Positions 1 to 6,182 of a stretch of 9,388 nt of DNA are shown in pieces (position 1 is the first letter of the stretch; each line of letters begins with the position of its first letter). The stretch comes from an uncultured Eubacteriales bacterium. Lineage in GTDB: Bacteria; Bacillota_A; Clostridia; Peptostreptococcales; Anaerovoracaceae. Both the position numbers and the translations under genes were made by a program. The notes under the pieces are model-generated. The model saw nothing but the letters and a program-made list of their open reading frames with translations. It was not told where the DNA came from and did not search any database. The stretch spans positions 1 to 9,388 of the forward strand of contig CADATR010000061.1 in the NCBI GenBank assembly GCA_902790885.1. The letters are read 5' to 3'.

Positions 1-37
1 ACCTGTTTTCCCCTTTACATGTTGTCAGATACCGTGT

Positions 38-72
38 TTTTCAGCGTTCAGAATACTCTTTCGCGCTGAAAA
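38..72. repeat. 9-bp perfect inverted repeat in the non-coding start of the window
   Basis: TTTTCAGCG at 38-46 is the exact reverse complement of CGCTGAAAA at 64-72, with 17 bases between. Neither strand has a T-run directly behind the stem, so it is not a convincing terminator. The first 117 bases show no supported gene on either strand. The repeat may belong to the 3' end of a transcription unit that begins outside the window. Role unknown. Confidence 0.4.
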
Positions 73-117
73 TGTAAACTGAAACTTTCGTTAGCATATT
101 TCATATTGGAAAAACCG

Positions 118-147
118 GTGAAAAGCATTGCGTAAATATGTTATGCT
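118..147 (+). promoter_or_regulatory. Candidate sigma-A promoter of the leader RNA / small peptide
   Basis: A GTGAAA box (118-123; 4 of 6 match to TTGACA) lies 18 bases before TATGCT (142-147). The -10 carries an upstream TG at 139-140, giving an extended -10, which can compensate for the weak -35. Transcription would start near 153-155, just before the first hairpin of the leader at 164, so the RNA would be structured from its 5' end. The positions are read from the sequence; activity is inferred. Confidence 0.5.
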
Positions 148-153
148 CACATA

Positions 154-244
154 AAGAATAAGCGCTGCCACCGGGCAGCAAACAGGGGACACCTGCCTCC
201 ATGTCGTTAGGCCTTAGAAGACATGGAAGCCGGTGTTCATTTTT
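154..244 (+). ncRNA. Structured 5' leader or small RNA, possible attenuator
   Basis: Two hairpins follow the predicted start. The first is GCTGCC (164-169), loop ACCG, GGCAGC (174-179). The second spans 187-238 with about 17 base pairs, single mismatches at 197/228 and 194/231, and a 14-base loop (206-219). It is followed by T at 240-244. A second copy of CTGCC at 193-197, in the 5' arm of hairpin two, could pair instead with GGCAG at 174-178, so the two hairpins and this alternative pairing are partly exclusive. That is the layout of an attenuator or riboswitch, but a roughly 90-base stand-alone small RNA ending at the T-run is equally possible. It does not match a riboswitch class I can recognise: TPP, SAM, cobalamin, c-di-GMP, fluoride, ZTP and yybP-ykoY consensus elements are absent. 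The ligand or signal is unknown. Confidence 0.5.
187..244 (+). terminator. Hairpin plus TTTTT in front of the small-peptide ribosome binding site
   Basis: The inner stem CCATGTC (199-205) with GACATGG (220-226) extends to 198/227. It continues, after mismatches, through the outer stem 187-193 with 232-238. A TTTTT tract at 240-244 follows one base later. If it terminates, the downstream 19-codon ORF is transcribed only on read-through. The stem is long for a terminator and the T-run is short, so it could instead only shelter or present the AGGAGG at 245-250. Confidence 0.4.
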
Positions 245-256
245 AGGAGGATCAAA

Positions 257-316
257 ATGGAATGGATAATGCTTCTGATCGCTGCAGGGATAGTCGGACT
301 CAGAATACTGGCGTAG
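257..316 (+). CDS. 19-residue hydrophobic peptide, function unknown
   Basis: The ORF encodes MEWIMLLIAAGIVGLRILA and stops at TAG 314-316. The start is supported by a consensus AGGAGG (245-250) six bases before the ATG, the best ribosome binding site in the first third of the window. The product is almost wholly hydrophobic with one Glu near the start and one Arg near the end, so it would form a single short membrane helix. It lies behind a structured leader and ends only 4 bases before the -35 of the next gene's promoter. It resembles in general shape small membrane peptides, such as accessory subunits of transporters or type I toxin-like peptides, but no family is recognised. It could also be a translated leader peptide. 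Whether it is expressed is inferred from the ribosome binding site alone. Confidence 0.5.
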   Translation: MEWIMLLIAAGIVGLRILA

Positions 317-320
317 AGCT

Positions 321-349
321 TTGTCAAAAACGGTCATAAGTGTTATCAT
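321..349 (+). promoter_or_regulatory. Sigma-A promoter of the histidine-phosphatase gene
   Basis: TTGTCA (321-326) and TATCAT (344-349) are separated by an ideal 17 bases, and TG at 341-342 makes an extended -10. Each box matches the consensus at 5 of 6 or 4 of 6 positions. Transcription would begin near 356, giving a short leader with GAAGGG at 381-386 before the ATG at 396. This separates the phosphatase gene from the small peptide ORF upstream. Confidence 0.65.
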
Positions 350-395
350 AGCTCCATTATGAAAACAGTATTCATTTTCAGAAGGGTAGACGATA

Positions 396-1124
396 ATGAA
401 GTTATTGATCATCAGGCACGGAGATCCTGATTACGAGCATGATTCACTGACAGAAAAGGGCTGGCGTGAGGCTGAGTATCTCGCAGAGATGCTTTCAAAG
501 CAGGATATAACAAGCTTTTACTGCTCGCCTTACGGAAGAGCACGTGATACAGCATCGCTGACTCTTAAAAAGATGGGCAGGGAGGCGGAGACGCTGCCGT
601 GGCTCAGGGAGTTCGATGTATTCATCGACAGACCGGACTGCACGGACAGAAAGCGCATACCGTGGGACTGGGTACCTCAGGACTGGGCGAAGGACCCGCG
701 TTTTTATAAAAATGATGAATGGTTCGAGAATGAGCGCATGGCCGCTTCTAATGTGGGAGGAGAATACCGCAAGGTAGCTGAACAGTTCGACGGGCTGCTG
801 GCGCGTCACGGATACAGGCGCGAGGGCACGCTCTACAGGGCTGAGCGTCCGAATCACGACACTATCGCGCTGTTCTGCCACTTCGGGGTGGAGTCAGTGC
901 TGCTCAGCCATTTGTGGAACGTATCACCGATGGTGGTGTGGCACGGATTCTGCGCGCAGACTTCATCGGTAACGACACTTGTGACCGAAGAGCGTAGAGA
1001 GGGCATCGCATCCTTCAGGATGCTCTCGTTCGGCGAAACGACACACCTCTACATGAATGATGAAACGCCTTCATTCGCGGCGAGATTCTGCGAATGTTAC
1101 AGTGACGACACCAGACACGACTAG
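396..1124 (+). CDS. Histidine phosphatase family protein (phosphoglycerate mutase-like)
   Basis: The 242-residue product belongs to the histidine phosphatase superfamily, cytosolic enzymes that transfer or remove phosphate through a phospho-histidine. The signature is LLIIRHGDP, with the nucleophile His8 in R7-H8-G9. SPYGRARDTA around 44-53 holds the second phosphate-binding Arg, the acidic residue of LREFD (Glu72) is the likely proton donor, and the second catalytic His is His162 in LFCHFG. Family members include cofactor-dependent phosphoglycerate mutase, alpha-ribazole phosphatase and broad-specificity phosphatases. The insert at about 80-150, rich in Trp and charged residues, is not typical of dPGM, so a phosphatase of unknown substrate is more likely than the glycolytic enzyme. 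The start is supported by GAAGGG nine bases upstream. It is transcribed alone, between its own promoter and a terminator. Confidence 0.88.
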   Translation: MKLLIIRHGDPDYEHDSLTEKGWREAEYLAEMLSKQDITSFYCSPYGRARDTASLTLKKMGREAETLPWLREFDVFIDRPDCTDRKRIPWDWVPQDWAKDPRFYKNDEWFENERMAASNVGGEYRKVAEQFDGLLARHGYRREGTLYRAERPNHDTIALFCHFGVESVLLSHLWNVSPMVVWHGFCAQTSSVTTLVTEERREGIASFRMLSFGETTHLYMNDETPSFAARFCECYSDDTRHD

Positions 1125-1151
1125 GGTGTGGGACGGTGGGACGTCGCTCAG

Positions 1152-1175
1152 AAGCGCCCGCAAGGGCGTTTTTTT
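1152..1175 (+). terminator. Intrinsic terminator of the histidine-phosphatase gene
   Basis: Stem CGCCC (1155-1159) pairs with GGGCG (1164-1168) around a GCAA tetraloop, a stable GNRA loop. Seven T follow at 1169-1175, and AAG just before the stem can extend pairing into the first T. It lies 28 bases behind the stop codon. This is the clearest terminator in the window. Confidence 0.9.
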
Positions 1176-1273
1176 GCTGTCCAGAATTTAGTACTTTTGA
1201 TGTTGTAGACTGTATTCAGGCAACAGGGAGAGAGAAGCCTCCCCAAAAATGAAAAAGAAAGGCGGCAGCGGAT

Positions 1274-1471
1274 ATGGATATGACAAACATGGATTACATA
1301 CTGGATATTTTCAAAACGTTATCAGGCGAACTGCCGGATCAAATGCTCTACCGTGAAAACGGAGACAGCATGGAACTGAGAACACTTGACGATCACAGAG
1401 TCGGCTCATCGGAAGATCTTATGAGTAACGGCTGGACATTGATAGGCTGCCATATGGCAGAAGCCGCATAA
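1274..1471 (+). CDS. Small acidic protein of unknown function (65 residues)
   Basis: The ORF reads as a plausible folded small protein with mixed hydrophobic and charged residues: a likely N-terminal helix (YILDIFKTLSGEL), a polar middle rich in Asp and Glu, and an ending SNGWTLIGCHMAEAA. I recognise no family. The ribosome binding site is weak (AAAGG at 1258-1262), and two further in-frame ATGs at 1280 and 1289 could be the real start. It stands alone between the terminator at 1175 and the inverted repeat at 1512, and no clear promoter was found in the 98 bases upstream. A second ORF of 35 codons, ATG at 1249 and stop at 1354-1356, overlaps it in another frame. The 65-residue frame is preferred because it is longer and more protein-like. 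Confidence 0.5.
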   Translation: MDMTNMDYILDIFKTLSGELPDQMLYRENGDSMELRTLDDHRVGSSEDLMSNGWTLIGCHMAEAA

Positions 1472-1511
1472 CATTGAGAGCGGCAGCATAAATAAGCTTT
1501 TCCTCTATTGC

Positions 1512-1561
1512 GCGGGAACCCGGCACCATAAATATTCTGAAGTCCTCAGCCGGGCTCCCGC
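1512..1561 (+). terminator. GC-rich inverted repeat, possible terminator of the 65-residue gene
   Basis: GCGGGAACCCGGC (1512-1524) pairs with GCCGGGCTCCCGC (1549-1561) at 12 of 13 positions, the one mismatch being 1518/1555. The loop is 24 bases and AT-rich. Only TTT follows (1562-1564), so termination would depend on the very stable stem. It sits between the 65-residue gene and the nitroreductase promoter, which fits a terminator, but the long loop could also make it a mobile or regulatory repeat. Confidence 0.5.
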
Positions 1562-1590
1562 TTTGCGTTGCTCAGAAAAAACCGCATTGA

Positions 1591-1620
1591 TTGAAGCACA
1601 TATATCGGATGTGGCATAAT
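1591..1620 (+). promoter_or_regulatory. Sigma-A promoter of the nitroreductase gene
   Basis: TTGAAG (1591-1596) and CATAAT (1615-1620) are 18 bases apart, with TG at 1612-1613 giving an extended -10. The predicted start near 1626 leaves a leader of about 55 bases before the ATG at 1682, with AAAGGGGA at 1669-1676 as ribosome binding site. No obvious operator palindrome overlaps it. Confidence 0.6.
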
Positions 1621-1681
1621 ACTTTTGTAACAGTAATTATGCGTAAATGGCGCAATAATACAGACTTGAAAGGGGACGAAA

Positions 1682-2194
1682 ATGGAATTCAGAGATGTAA
1701 TAAGGAAGCGCTATTCCTGCAGAAAGTACAAAGAGCAGAAGGTGGAAGAGGAGAAGCTTGCGGCCATCCTCGAAGCCGGCAGACTGGCTCCTACAGCAAA
1801 GAACCTGCAGGAGCAGAGGATATATGTGCTGCAGTCGGATGAGGCTCTTGCCAAAATCGACAGCGTAACGCCTTGCAGATTCGGCGCTCCGATAGTATTA
1901 GCAGTGGCTTTTGATAAAAACGATGTCTATACCTATCCGGGCGAAAAGAAGACATCAGGAAATGAGGATGCAACTATCGTTGCCACACACATGATCCTCG
2001 CAGCGGCGGACGAAGGCCTCGGCAGCTGCTGGCTCAACCGCTTTGATCCTCAGCAGACAGCAGAGATTCTGGGGCTGCCGGAGAATGAGGAGCTCGTGAT
2101 GCTTATGGACATCGGATACGCGGCAGAAGACGCTGAGCCATCGCCAAAGCATGAAAGCAGAAAGGATCTTTCAGAGACAGTCAAATTTATGTAA
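1682..2194 (+). CDS. Nitroreductase family protein (FMN-dependent)
   Basis: The 170-residue product is a short member of the nitroreductase family, homodimeric FMN flavoproteins of the cytosol that use NAD(P)H to reduce nitro groups, quinones or flavins. The FMN-phosphate signature RKRYSCRKY is at 8-16, followed by the helix LEAGRLAPTAKNLQ at about 30-43. GLGSCW at 112-117 lies near the flavin, and the C-terminal region has DIGYAAEDAEPSPKHESRK. The start is fixed by a good ribosome binding site (AAAGGGGA) and by the position of the RxSxR motif, which normally lies near residue 10. Many short clostridial homologues of this type are annotated only as nitroreductase, so the physiological substrate is unknown. 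No terminator separates it from the membrane protein downstream, so co-transcription is possible. Confidence 0.9.
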   Translation: MEFRDVIRKRYSCRKYKEQKVEEEKLAAILEAGRLAPTAKNLQEQRIYVLQSDEALAKIDSVTPCRFGAPIVLAVAFDKNDVYTYPGEKKTSGNEDATIVATHMILAAADEGLGSCWLNRFDPQQTAEILGLPENEELVMLMDIGYAAEDAEPSPKHESRKDLSETVKFM

Positions 2195-2272
2195 TTCATA
2201 GAAGTTAATATATGTTGATACACAACTGAAGGTGCGGACGCCGGATTGCGTCACAGAAAGGTAGGTTTGGGT

Positions 2273-2941
2273 ATGCTGGTTTTCTGGGGAGACGGGTCTC
2301 AGGCTGCGAGGGATCTGGTAGATGCCATTGTTGTACGCAGTACTGACAATTTCAACTGGACGTTTATCTTTATTCTTGCTGTAGTTTTCTATGTATACTG
2401 GTCTGAGATCAATAAGAAGAACTATGAAGTGATCTTTGCAGGCCTTGCGCTTTACGGCGTTCACTGGCTGTATGAGATCTGCAATGCCATCATAGGCCAC
2501 GTGACAGGATATCCGCTCTGGTCTGTGAGCAATGAATCAACGACGTTTATTCTGCTGATCGGTGTATGCTGGGAGCTGTCAATGATGTTTTCTCTGGCAG
2601 GGATTATCTCATTTAAGATGCTGCCTGCCGACAGAAATGCGCGCTACTTTGCAAAGGATGGCAGGAAGGGAATAAGCTGCAAATTTGCCGGGGCGCTCAG
2701 CATGGCGCTGCTGTTTGCGCTTTTCGAGTCATTCCTGGCCGGGACATCAAACCATTCGTTTATCTGGGTGTATAAGTGGTGGGGAGTAATTCCTGTATTC
2801 ATAACCACTTACATACCTTTCTTTCTGGCGAGCAACTACGTGCCTGATATGTCACCGGCAAAAAGAAAGAGATTCCTGATCACTATATGGGGACTTGATG
2901 CCTTGCTTCTGATAGTGCTGATCCCTTTGGGTATCATCTAG
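2273..2941 (+). CDS. Uncharacterised integral membrane protein, about six helices
   Basis: From the ATG at 2273 the protein has 222 residues. The start is chosen because AAAGGTAGG (2257-2265) lies seven bases before it; an upstream in-frame TTG at 2246 would add nine residues but has no ribosome binding site. Hydrophobic stretches lie at about 28-43, 51-73, 89-113, 137-156, 165-187 and 200-221. Polar loops around 118-136 (Arg/Lys-rich) and 190-200 (AKRKR) suggest the cytoplasmic sides. Several Trp and Glu sit inside the helices (for example CWELSMMF at 99-106 and ALFESF at 149-154), which may be functional. I recognise no family. Its stop codon TAG is followed without a gap, in the same frame, by a glutathione peroxidase remnant. 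This marks an unusual gene junction. Confidence 0.75.
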   Translation: MLVFWGDGSQAARDLVDAIVVRSTDNFNWTFIFILAVVFYVYWSEINKKNYEVIFAGLALYGVHWLYEICNAIIGHVTGYPLWSVSNESTTFILLIGVCWELSMMFSLAGIISFKMLPADRNARYFAKDGRKGISCKFAGALSMALLFALFESFLAGTSNHSFIWVYKWWGVIPVFITTYIPFFLASNYVPDMSPAKRKRFLITIWGLDALLLIVLIPLGII

Positions 2942-3190
2942 CCGGGCAAGAACGAGCTTCCGCTTTACACATACCTGAAGTCACAGAAGGGCTTTGAGGG
3001 ATTCGAGGAGCATGAGTACAAGGCGCTGCTCGAGAAGATGTTTGCCGAAGCAGATCAGGACTGGGACAAGAAGCCGGATATCAAGTGGAACTTCACGAAG
3101 TTTGTAGTAGACCGTGACGGTAACGTCGTTGCCCGCTTTGAGCCGACAGCAGATATCGACAAGGTAGAGGAGTGCATCAAGAGCCTATGA
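2942..3190 (+). pseudogene. Glutathione peroxidase, C-terminal remnant only
   Basis: The 82 codons after the membrane-protein stop, ending at TGA 3188-3190, read as the end of a glutathione peroxidase. GKNELPLYTYLKSQKG lies at the start and PDIKWNFTKFVVDRDGNVV at about 45-63, followed by ARFEPTAD. In the family these enzymes reduce peroxides in the cytosol with a Cys or selenocysteine, assisted by Gln, Trp and Asn. Here the Trp-Asn pair of WNF is kept (about 49-50), but the whole N-terminal half of roughly 100 residues with the catalytic Cys/Sec and Gln is absent. There is no start codon or ribosome binding site at the beginning. The upstream 2195-2272 stretch shows no N-terminal half either. 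The reading frame is intact to its natural stop, so the loss looks fairly recent. It is best read as a deletion or replacement remnant; an assembly join is the alternative. Confidence 0.85.
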
Positions 3191-3330
3191 TACTGCAAAT
3201 CTGAGGTTTATGATCGTATTGCAGAAGGCCTTTCTAAAGGTTTAATAACGTAAGCTCATACGTTACAATGATAAACAAGAATTTCTATTATCAGGCTAAA
3301 TTCGCACTTTAGCATTACAAACTGCATAAA
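3191..3330 (+). promoter_or_regulatory. Upstream region of the restriction-type gene: weak hairpin, inverted repeat, candidate promoter
   Basis: This 140-base AT-rich gap holds three things. A weak hairpin (CCTT 3229-3232 with AAGG 3237-3240, then TTT) may end transcription from upstream. A perfect 7-bp inverted repeat follows at 3246-3265. A candidate promoter has GTTACA (3262-3267), 18 bases, TATTAT (3286-3291). No Shine-Dalgarno-like sequence is visible in the 25 bases before the ATG at 3331. The overlap of the repeat with the -35 region suggests a regulator site, but this is inference. Confidence 0.35.
3246..3265. repeat. 7-bp inverted repeat, possible operator
   Basis: TAACGTA (3246-3252) and TACGTTA (3259-3265) are perfect reverse complements around the six-base spacer AGCTCA. 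The right arm overlaps the proposed -35 box of the large helicase-nuclease gene, where a bound repressor would block transcription. No regulator gene lies next to it, so the idea rests on position only. It lacks a T-run and is therefore not a terminator. Confidence 0.4.
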
Positions 3331-6126
3331 ATGAGAACGGCTTTTTTCACAAACTATTCCGAAGAAAAGTTCATAGATAAACTAAAGAGGAACATAGACA
3401 CATGTCAAACGTTCTCTTTTTCTGTTAGCTTTATTAAAAAACCCGGCTTAAGACTTCTTGCTCCTAACATAGAAGCTGCATTGGCGCGTGGTGCGAAGGG
3501 GCGTCTTATTACCTCGACTTACCAGAATTTTACAGATGTGGAGTCTTTGGTTTTCTTTAATGATCTTCAGAATAAATACCCTGACTCGTTTTTATGCCAC
3601 CTGGACAAAGAATGTTTTACTGATGGGTGGGGGAATACTGTCGGATTCCATTCAAAGGGATATCTTTTTGAGTACGCAGATCACAATGAGCTGCTCGTTG
3701 GATCATCTAACATAACTGTTTATGCTCTTCTGAAAAACATTGAGTGGGATGTCTCTATTATTGACGGAAATGATTCCGACACTTATGCCGCTGCGTCAGA
3801 GGAATTTGAAGAGCTGTGGAAAAAGACGATTCCTCTCAGCATTGATGTTATCAATGATTACAGGACCAGGCTCTATTATTCTATCGAAAGATGGGATATG
3901 GATTATGATATTGCAAATTCTGAGGTCAAGCCGAACTATATGCAGCGTAAAGCTCTCAAAGAACTTAACAGGATCCGAGTAACCGGAGCCTCCAAGGCTT
4001 TGATAGTAGCTGCAGCCGGATCAGGCAAGACATTCCTTGCTGCTTTTGATGCACTAAACTTTAATCCTAAAAGACTTCTGTATATAGCACACGAAGGTTC
4101 GATCCTGATGAAAGCATATGAGACCTTCAGCAAGGTATTTGGCAGCGAGCATTCATATGGCCTGTATACGGGAGATTATAAAGAGCCTGATTCTGATTTT
4201 GTTTTTTCAACGAACATCTCAATGGCAGGTTCTCTCGAGCTGTTTGATACTCATTCATTTGACTACATCATAATTGATGAATGCCATCATGCATCAGCTG
4301 AGACGTATCAGAAGATTCTGAATTATTTTGAGCCGGAATTCCTTCTGGGGATTACCGCTACACCGGAGCGAATGGATGGAAATGATGTTTTCAGCCTGTT
4401 CGATCAGAATGTTCCGTATGAACTCAGACTGAGAGACGCTATTATAAACAGACTTGTAGTACCATTTAAGTATTATGGTATCAGAGATGATCTGATCGAA
4501 TACGGAGCAAAAGAATCCAAGGGCCATAAATTCGTGGAACAGTTTTCTGATGAAAAACACTGTAACTTCATCAGGGATATGATAGAAAAACATCGGGAGC
4601 CCGGGAAAAAACTGAAGGTGCTGGCATTCTGCCGCGATATTGCTCATGCAAGAAGAATGGCGGATGCAATGGCAGATTATTATAATACACGTTTTCTTAC
4701 CGGCAATAACTCAGTAGGAGAGCGTGTCAGAGCATATAAGGATCTGCAGGATGATAATGCCGATCTGGAGATTCTGTTTACGGTAGATATACTCAACGAG
4801 GGAGTAGATATTCCTGGCGTTAACATGGTTCTCTTTCTTAGACCAACAGACTCTCAGACTATATTTATTCAGCAGCTTGGACGAGGCTTGCGTAATTATG
4901 AAGGAAAGAAATATGTAACAGTTCTGGACTTTATTGGCAATGACTATAAGAGAAGCGTACAGATCGCATTTGCCCTGGGAAGCCTGTCAGAAAACTTTGT
5001 TGTGGAAAAGCAACTTATTGCTGCTTTGGTCAAGGACGATTTCAAAGAAATAGGACTGGCAGACTATGGCGTTGAAATACATATAGATGATCTTAGTAAG
5101 AAAGAAGTCTTGTCATATATTGACGAGGTTAATTTCAACACAAAACTATTTCTGGAGCAGGATTATCTGAACTTTAAGAAGTATATTAGCGCTGCAAGAT
5201 ATCCGGATCATATTGATTATCTGAACAATGATTATGCTCCTGATCTTATCAAGTTCATGCAGTCTAAGATATCAGGAACCAAAAATAAATCGTATTATGG
5301 ATTTCTGAAGGCTATAAATGAGGAAAACCTTCCGGCTTTTGATGAAAGGCAGGAGGCATTTGTTAACTATCTTTCTAATATGCTGCCACTCGTGAGGCCT
5401 CACGAATACTATATTGTGCAGAAACTTATAGAAGGAGCAGGAAAAGCAGATATCGGAAGTATAGCTGAATTTATAAATAATAACACTCCTGGTTACTCCT
5501 CCGATGCAATTTTCAGGCATGCAATTAAGTATATGGTTCAATCAGGTTTTTTTCGGCAAGATAATGGAATGATAATGCTGAATAGCGTTAATCTTGGAGT
5601 AGAGCTTGAAGAGTATGCGAGTGATCTCATAGAGTACGGACTTGGCAGATATGAGATAGACTTTGGAAACAGTGATCCTACAAAACTCTTCCATATATGG
5701 GGGAAATACAGGAAGGAGCAGGTGCAGCAGCTGCTTCTCAGGAACCCGGGCGATATTATGAAGGGTACACAAATCATAGATGGTGTAACGTATGCTTATG
5801 TGACTGTAATTAAGGGCAAAGCAATAAAGGAAAACCTCAACTATGATGATGGATATATAGATCAGAACACATTCCAGTGGGAGACAGTTGCGGGGATAAA
5901 GTCTAAAGAACTGAATGAATTAAAAAAATGCAGTGAGATGCAGGTGTTTGTCAGGAAAGTAGAAAACGAAGATGGTATTACGCTGCCATTTACATATCTT
6001 GGAAAGGGACAAATGAATTACTTGTCCGGTCCAAAAGAGAATGGAGCACACCTTTTCAGGGTGGAGATGGATAATACAGTTCCGGATGATTTATACTTCG
6101 ATTTCAGATTACCAACGTTAGGATAA
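3331..6126 (+). CDS. SauUSI-like type IV restriction enzyme: PLD nuclease, SF2 helicase, DUF3427
   Basis: This 931-residue protein probably cuts modified foreign DNA using ATP. Residues 1-170 form a phospholipase-D-type nuclease domain with one HxK motif (His107-Ser-Lys109) and GSSN at 124-127; a single motif per chain means two chains must pair for an active site. The helicase core has Walker A AAAGSGKT (227-234), DECH (316-319), TATP (342-345), NEGVDIPG (489-496) and the arginine-finger motif QQLGRGLR (514-521). The C-terminus (about 765-925) looks like DUF3427. The same order and near-equal length occur in S. aureus SauUSI, which restricts DNA carrying 5-methylcytosine; target preference here is inferred. 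No methyltransferase or specificity gene lies nearby, as expected for type IV. The gene is AT-richer than its neighbours and lacks a clear ribosome binding site, which suggests transfer and low expression. The start fits the family's conserved FxTNYSEExF beginning. Alternative: another defence helicase-nuclease with DUF3427. Confidence 0.85.
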   Translation: MRTAFFTNYSEEKFIDKLKRNIDTCQTFSFSVSFIKKPGLRLLAPNIEAALARGAKGRLITSTYQNFTDVESLVFFNDLQNKYPDSFLCHLDKECFTDGWGNTVGFHSKGYLFEYADHNELLVGSSNITVYALLKNIEWDVSIIDGNDSDTYAAASEEFEELWKKTIPLSIDVINDYRTRLYYSIERWDMDYDIANSEVKPNYMQRKALKELNRIRVTGASKALIVAAAGSGKTFLAAFDALNFNPKRLLYIAHEGSILMKAYETFSKVFGSEHSYGLYTGDYKEPDSDFVFSTNISMAGSLELFDTHSFDYIIIDECHHASAETYQKILNYFEPEFLLGITATPERMDGNDVFSLFDQNVPYELRLRDAIINRLVVPFKYYGIRDDLIEYGAKESKGHKFVEQFSDEKHCNFIRDMIEKHREPGKKLKVLAFCRDIAHARRMADAMADYYNTRFLTGNNSVGERVRAYKDLQDDNADLEILFTVDILNEGVDIPGVNMVLFLRPTDSQTIFIQQLGRGLRNYEGKKYVTVLDFIGNDYKRSVQIAFALGSLSENFVVEKQLIAALVKDDFKEIGLADYGVEIHIDDLSKKEVLSYIDEVNFNTKLFLEQDYLNFKKYISAARYPDHIDYLNNDYAPDLIKFMQSKISGTKNKSYYGFLKAINEENLPAFDERQEAFVNYLSNMLPLVRPHEYYIVQKLIEGAGKADIGSIAEFINNNTPGYSSDAIFRHAIKYMVQSGFFRQDNGMIMLNSVNLGVELEEYASDLIEYGLGRYEIDFGNSDPTKLFHIWGKYRKEQVQQLLLRNPGDIMKGTQIIDGVTYAYVTVIKGKAIKENLNYDDGYIDQNTFQWETVAGIKSKELNELKKCSEMQVFVRKVENEDGITLPFTYLGKGQMNYLSGPKENGAHLFRVEMDNTVPDDLYFDFRLPTLG

Positions 6127-6182
6127 GCGCTGCCGGATCAGTATGTATGTTGCCATGATGACAGGAAATTGGGAATAGACCA

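Noticed and set aside
218..240. GGAAGCCGGTG resembles part of the cobalamin riboswitch core
   Set aside because: The rest of the cobalamin element (the following CCGG pairing and the GCCACTG B12 box) is absent, and the stretch is fully used in the 3' arm of a local hairpin.
321..349. An antisense promoter opposite the small peptide (TTGACA on the minus strand near 327-322), which would suggest a type I toxin-antitoxin pair
   Set aside because: The only -10-like box on that strand is about 14 bases away, too close, so the antisense RNA is not supported.
101..412. A 103-codon minus-strand frame across the leader RNA and small peptide
   Set aside because: The translation has no recognisable motif, and the + strand has promoter, hairpins and ribosome sites here that explain the sequence better.
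6123..6134. ATAAGCGCTGCC occurs at 158-169 and again at 6123-6134, possibly an attachment-site-like repeat
   Set aside because: A 12-base match is expected a few times by chance in a window of this size, and the second copy includes the stop codon of the helicase gene. No integrase or flanking duplication supports it.
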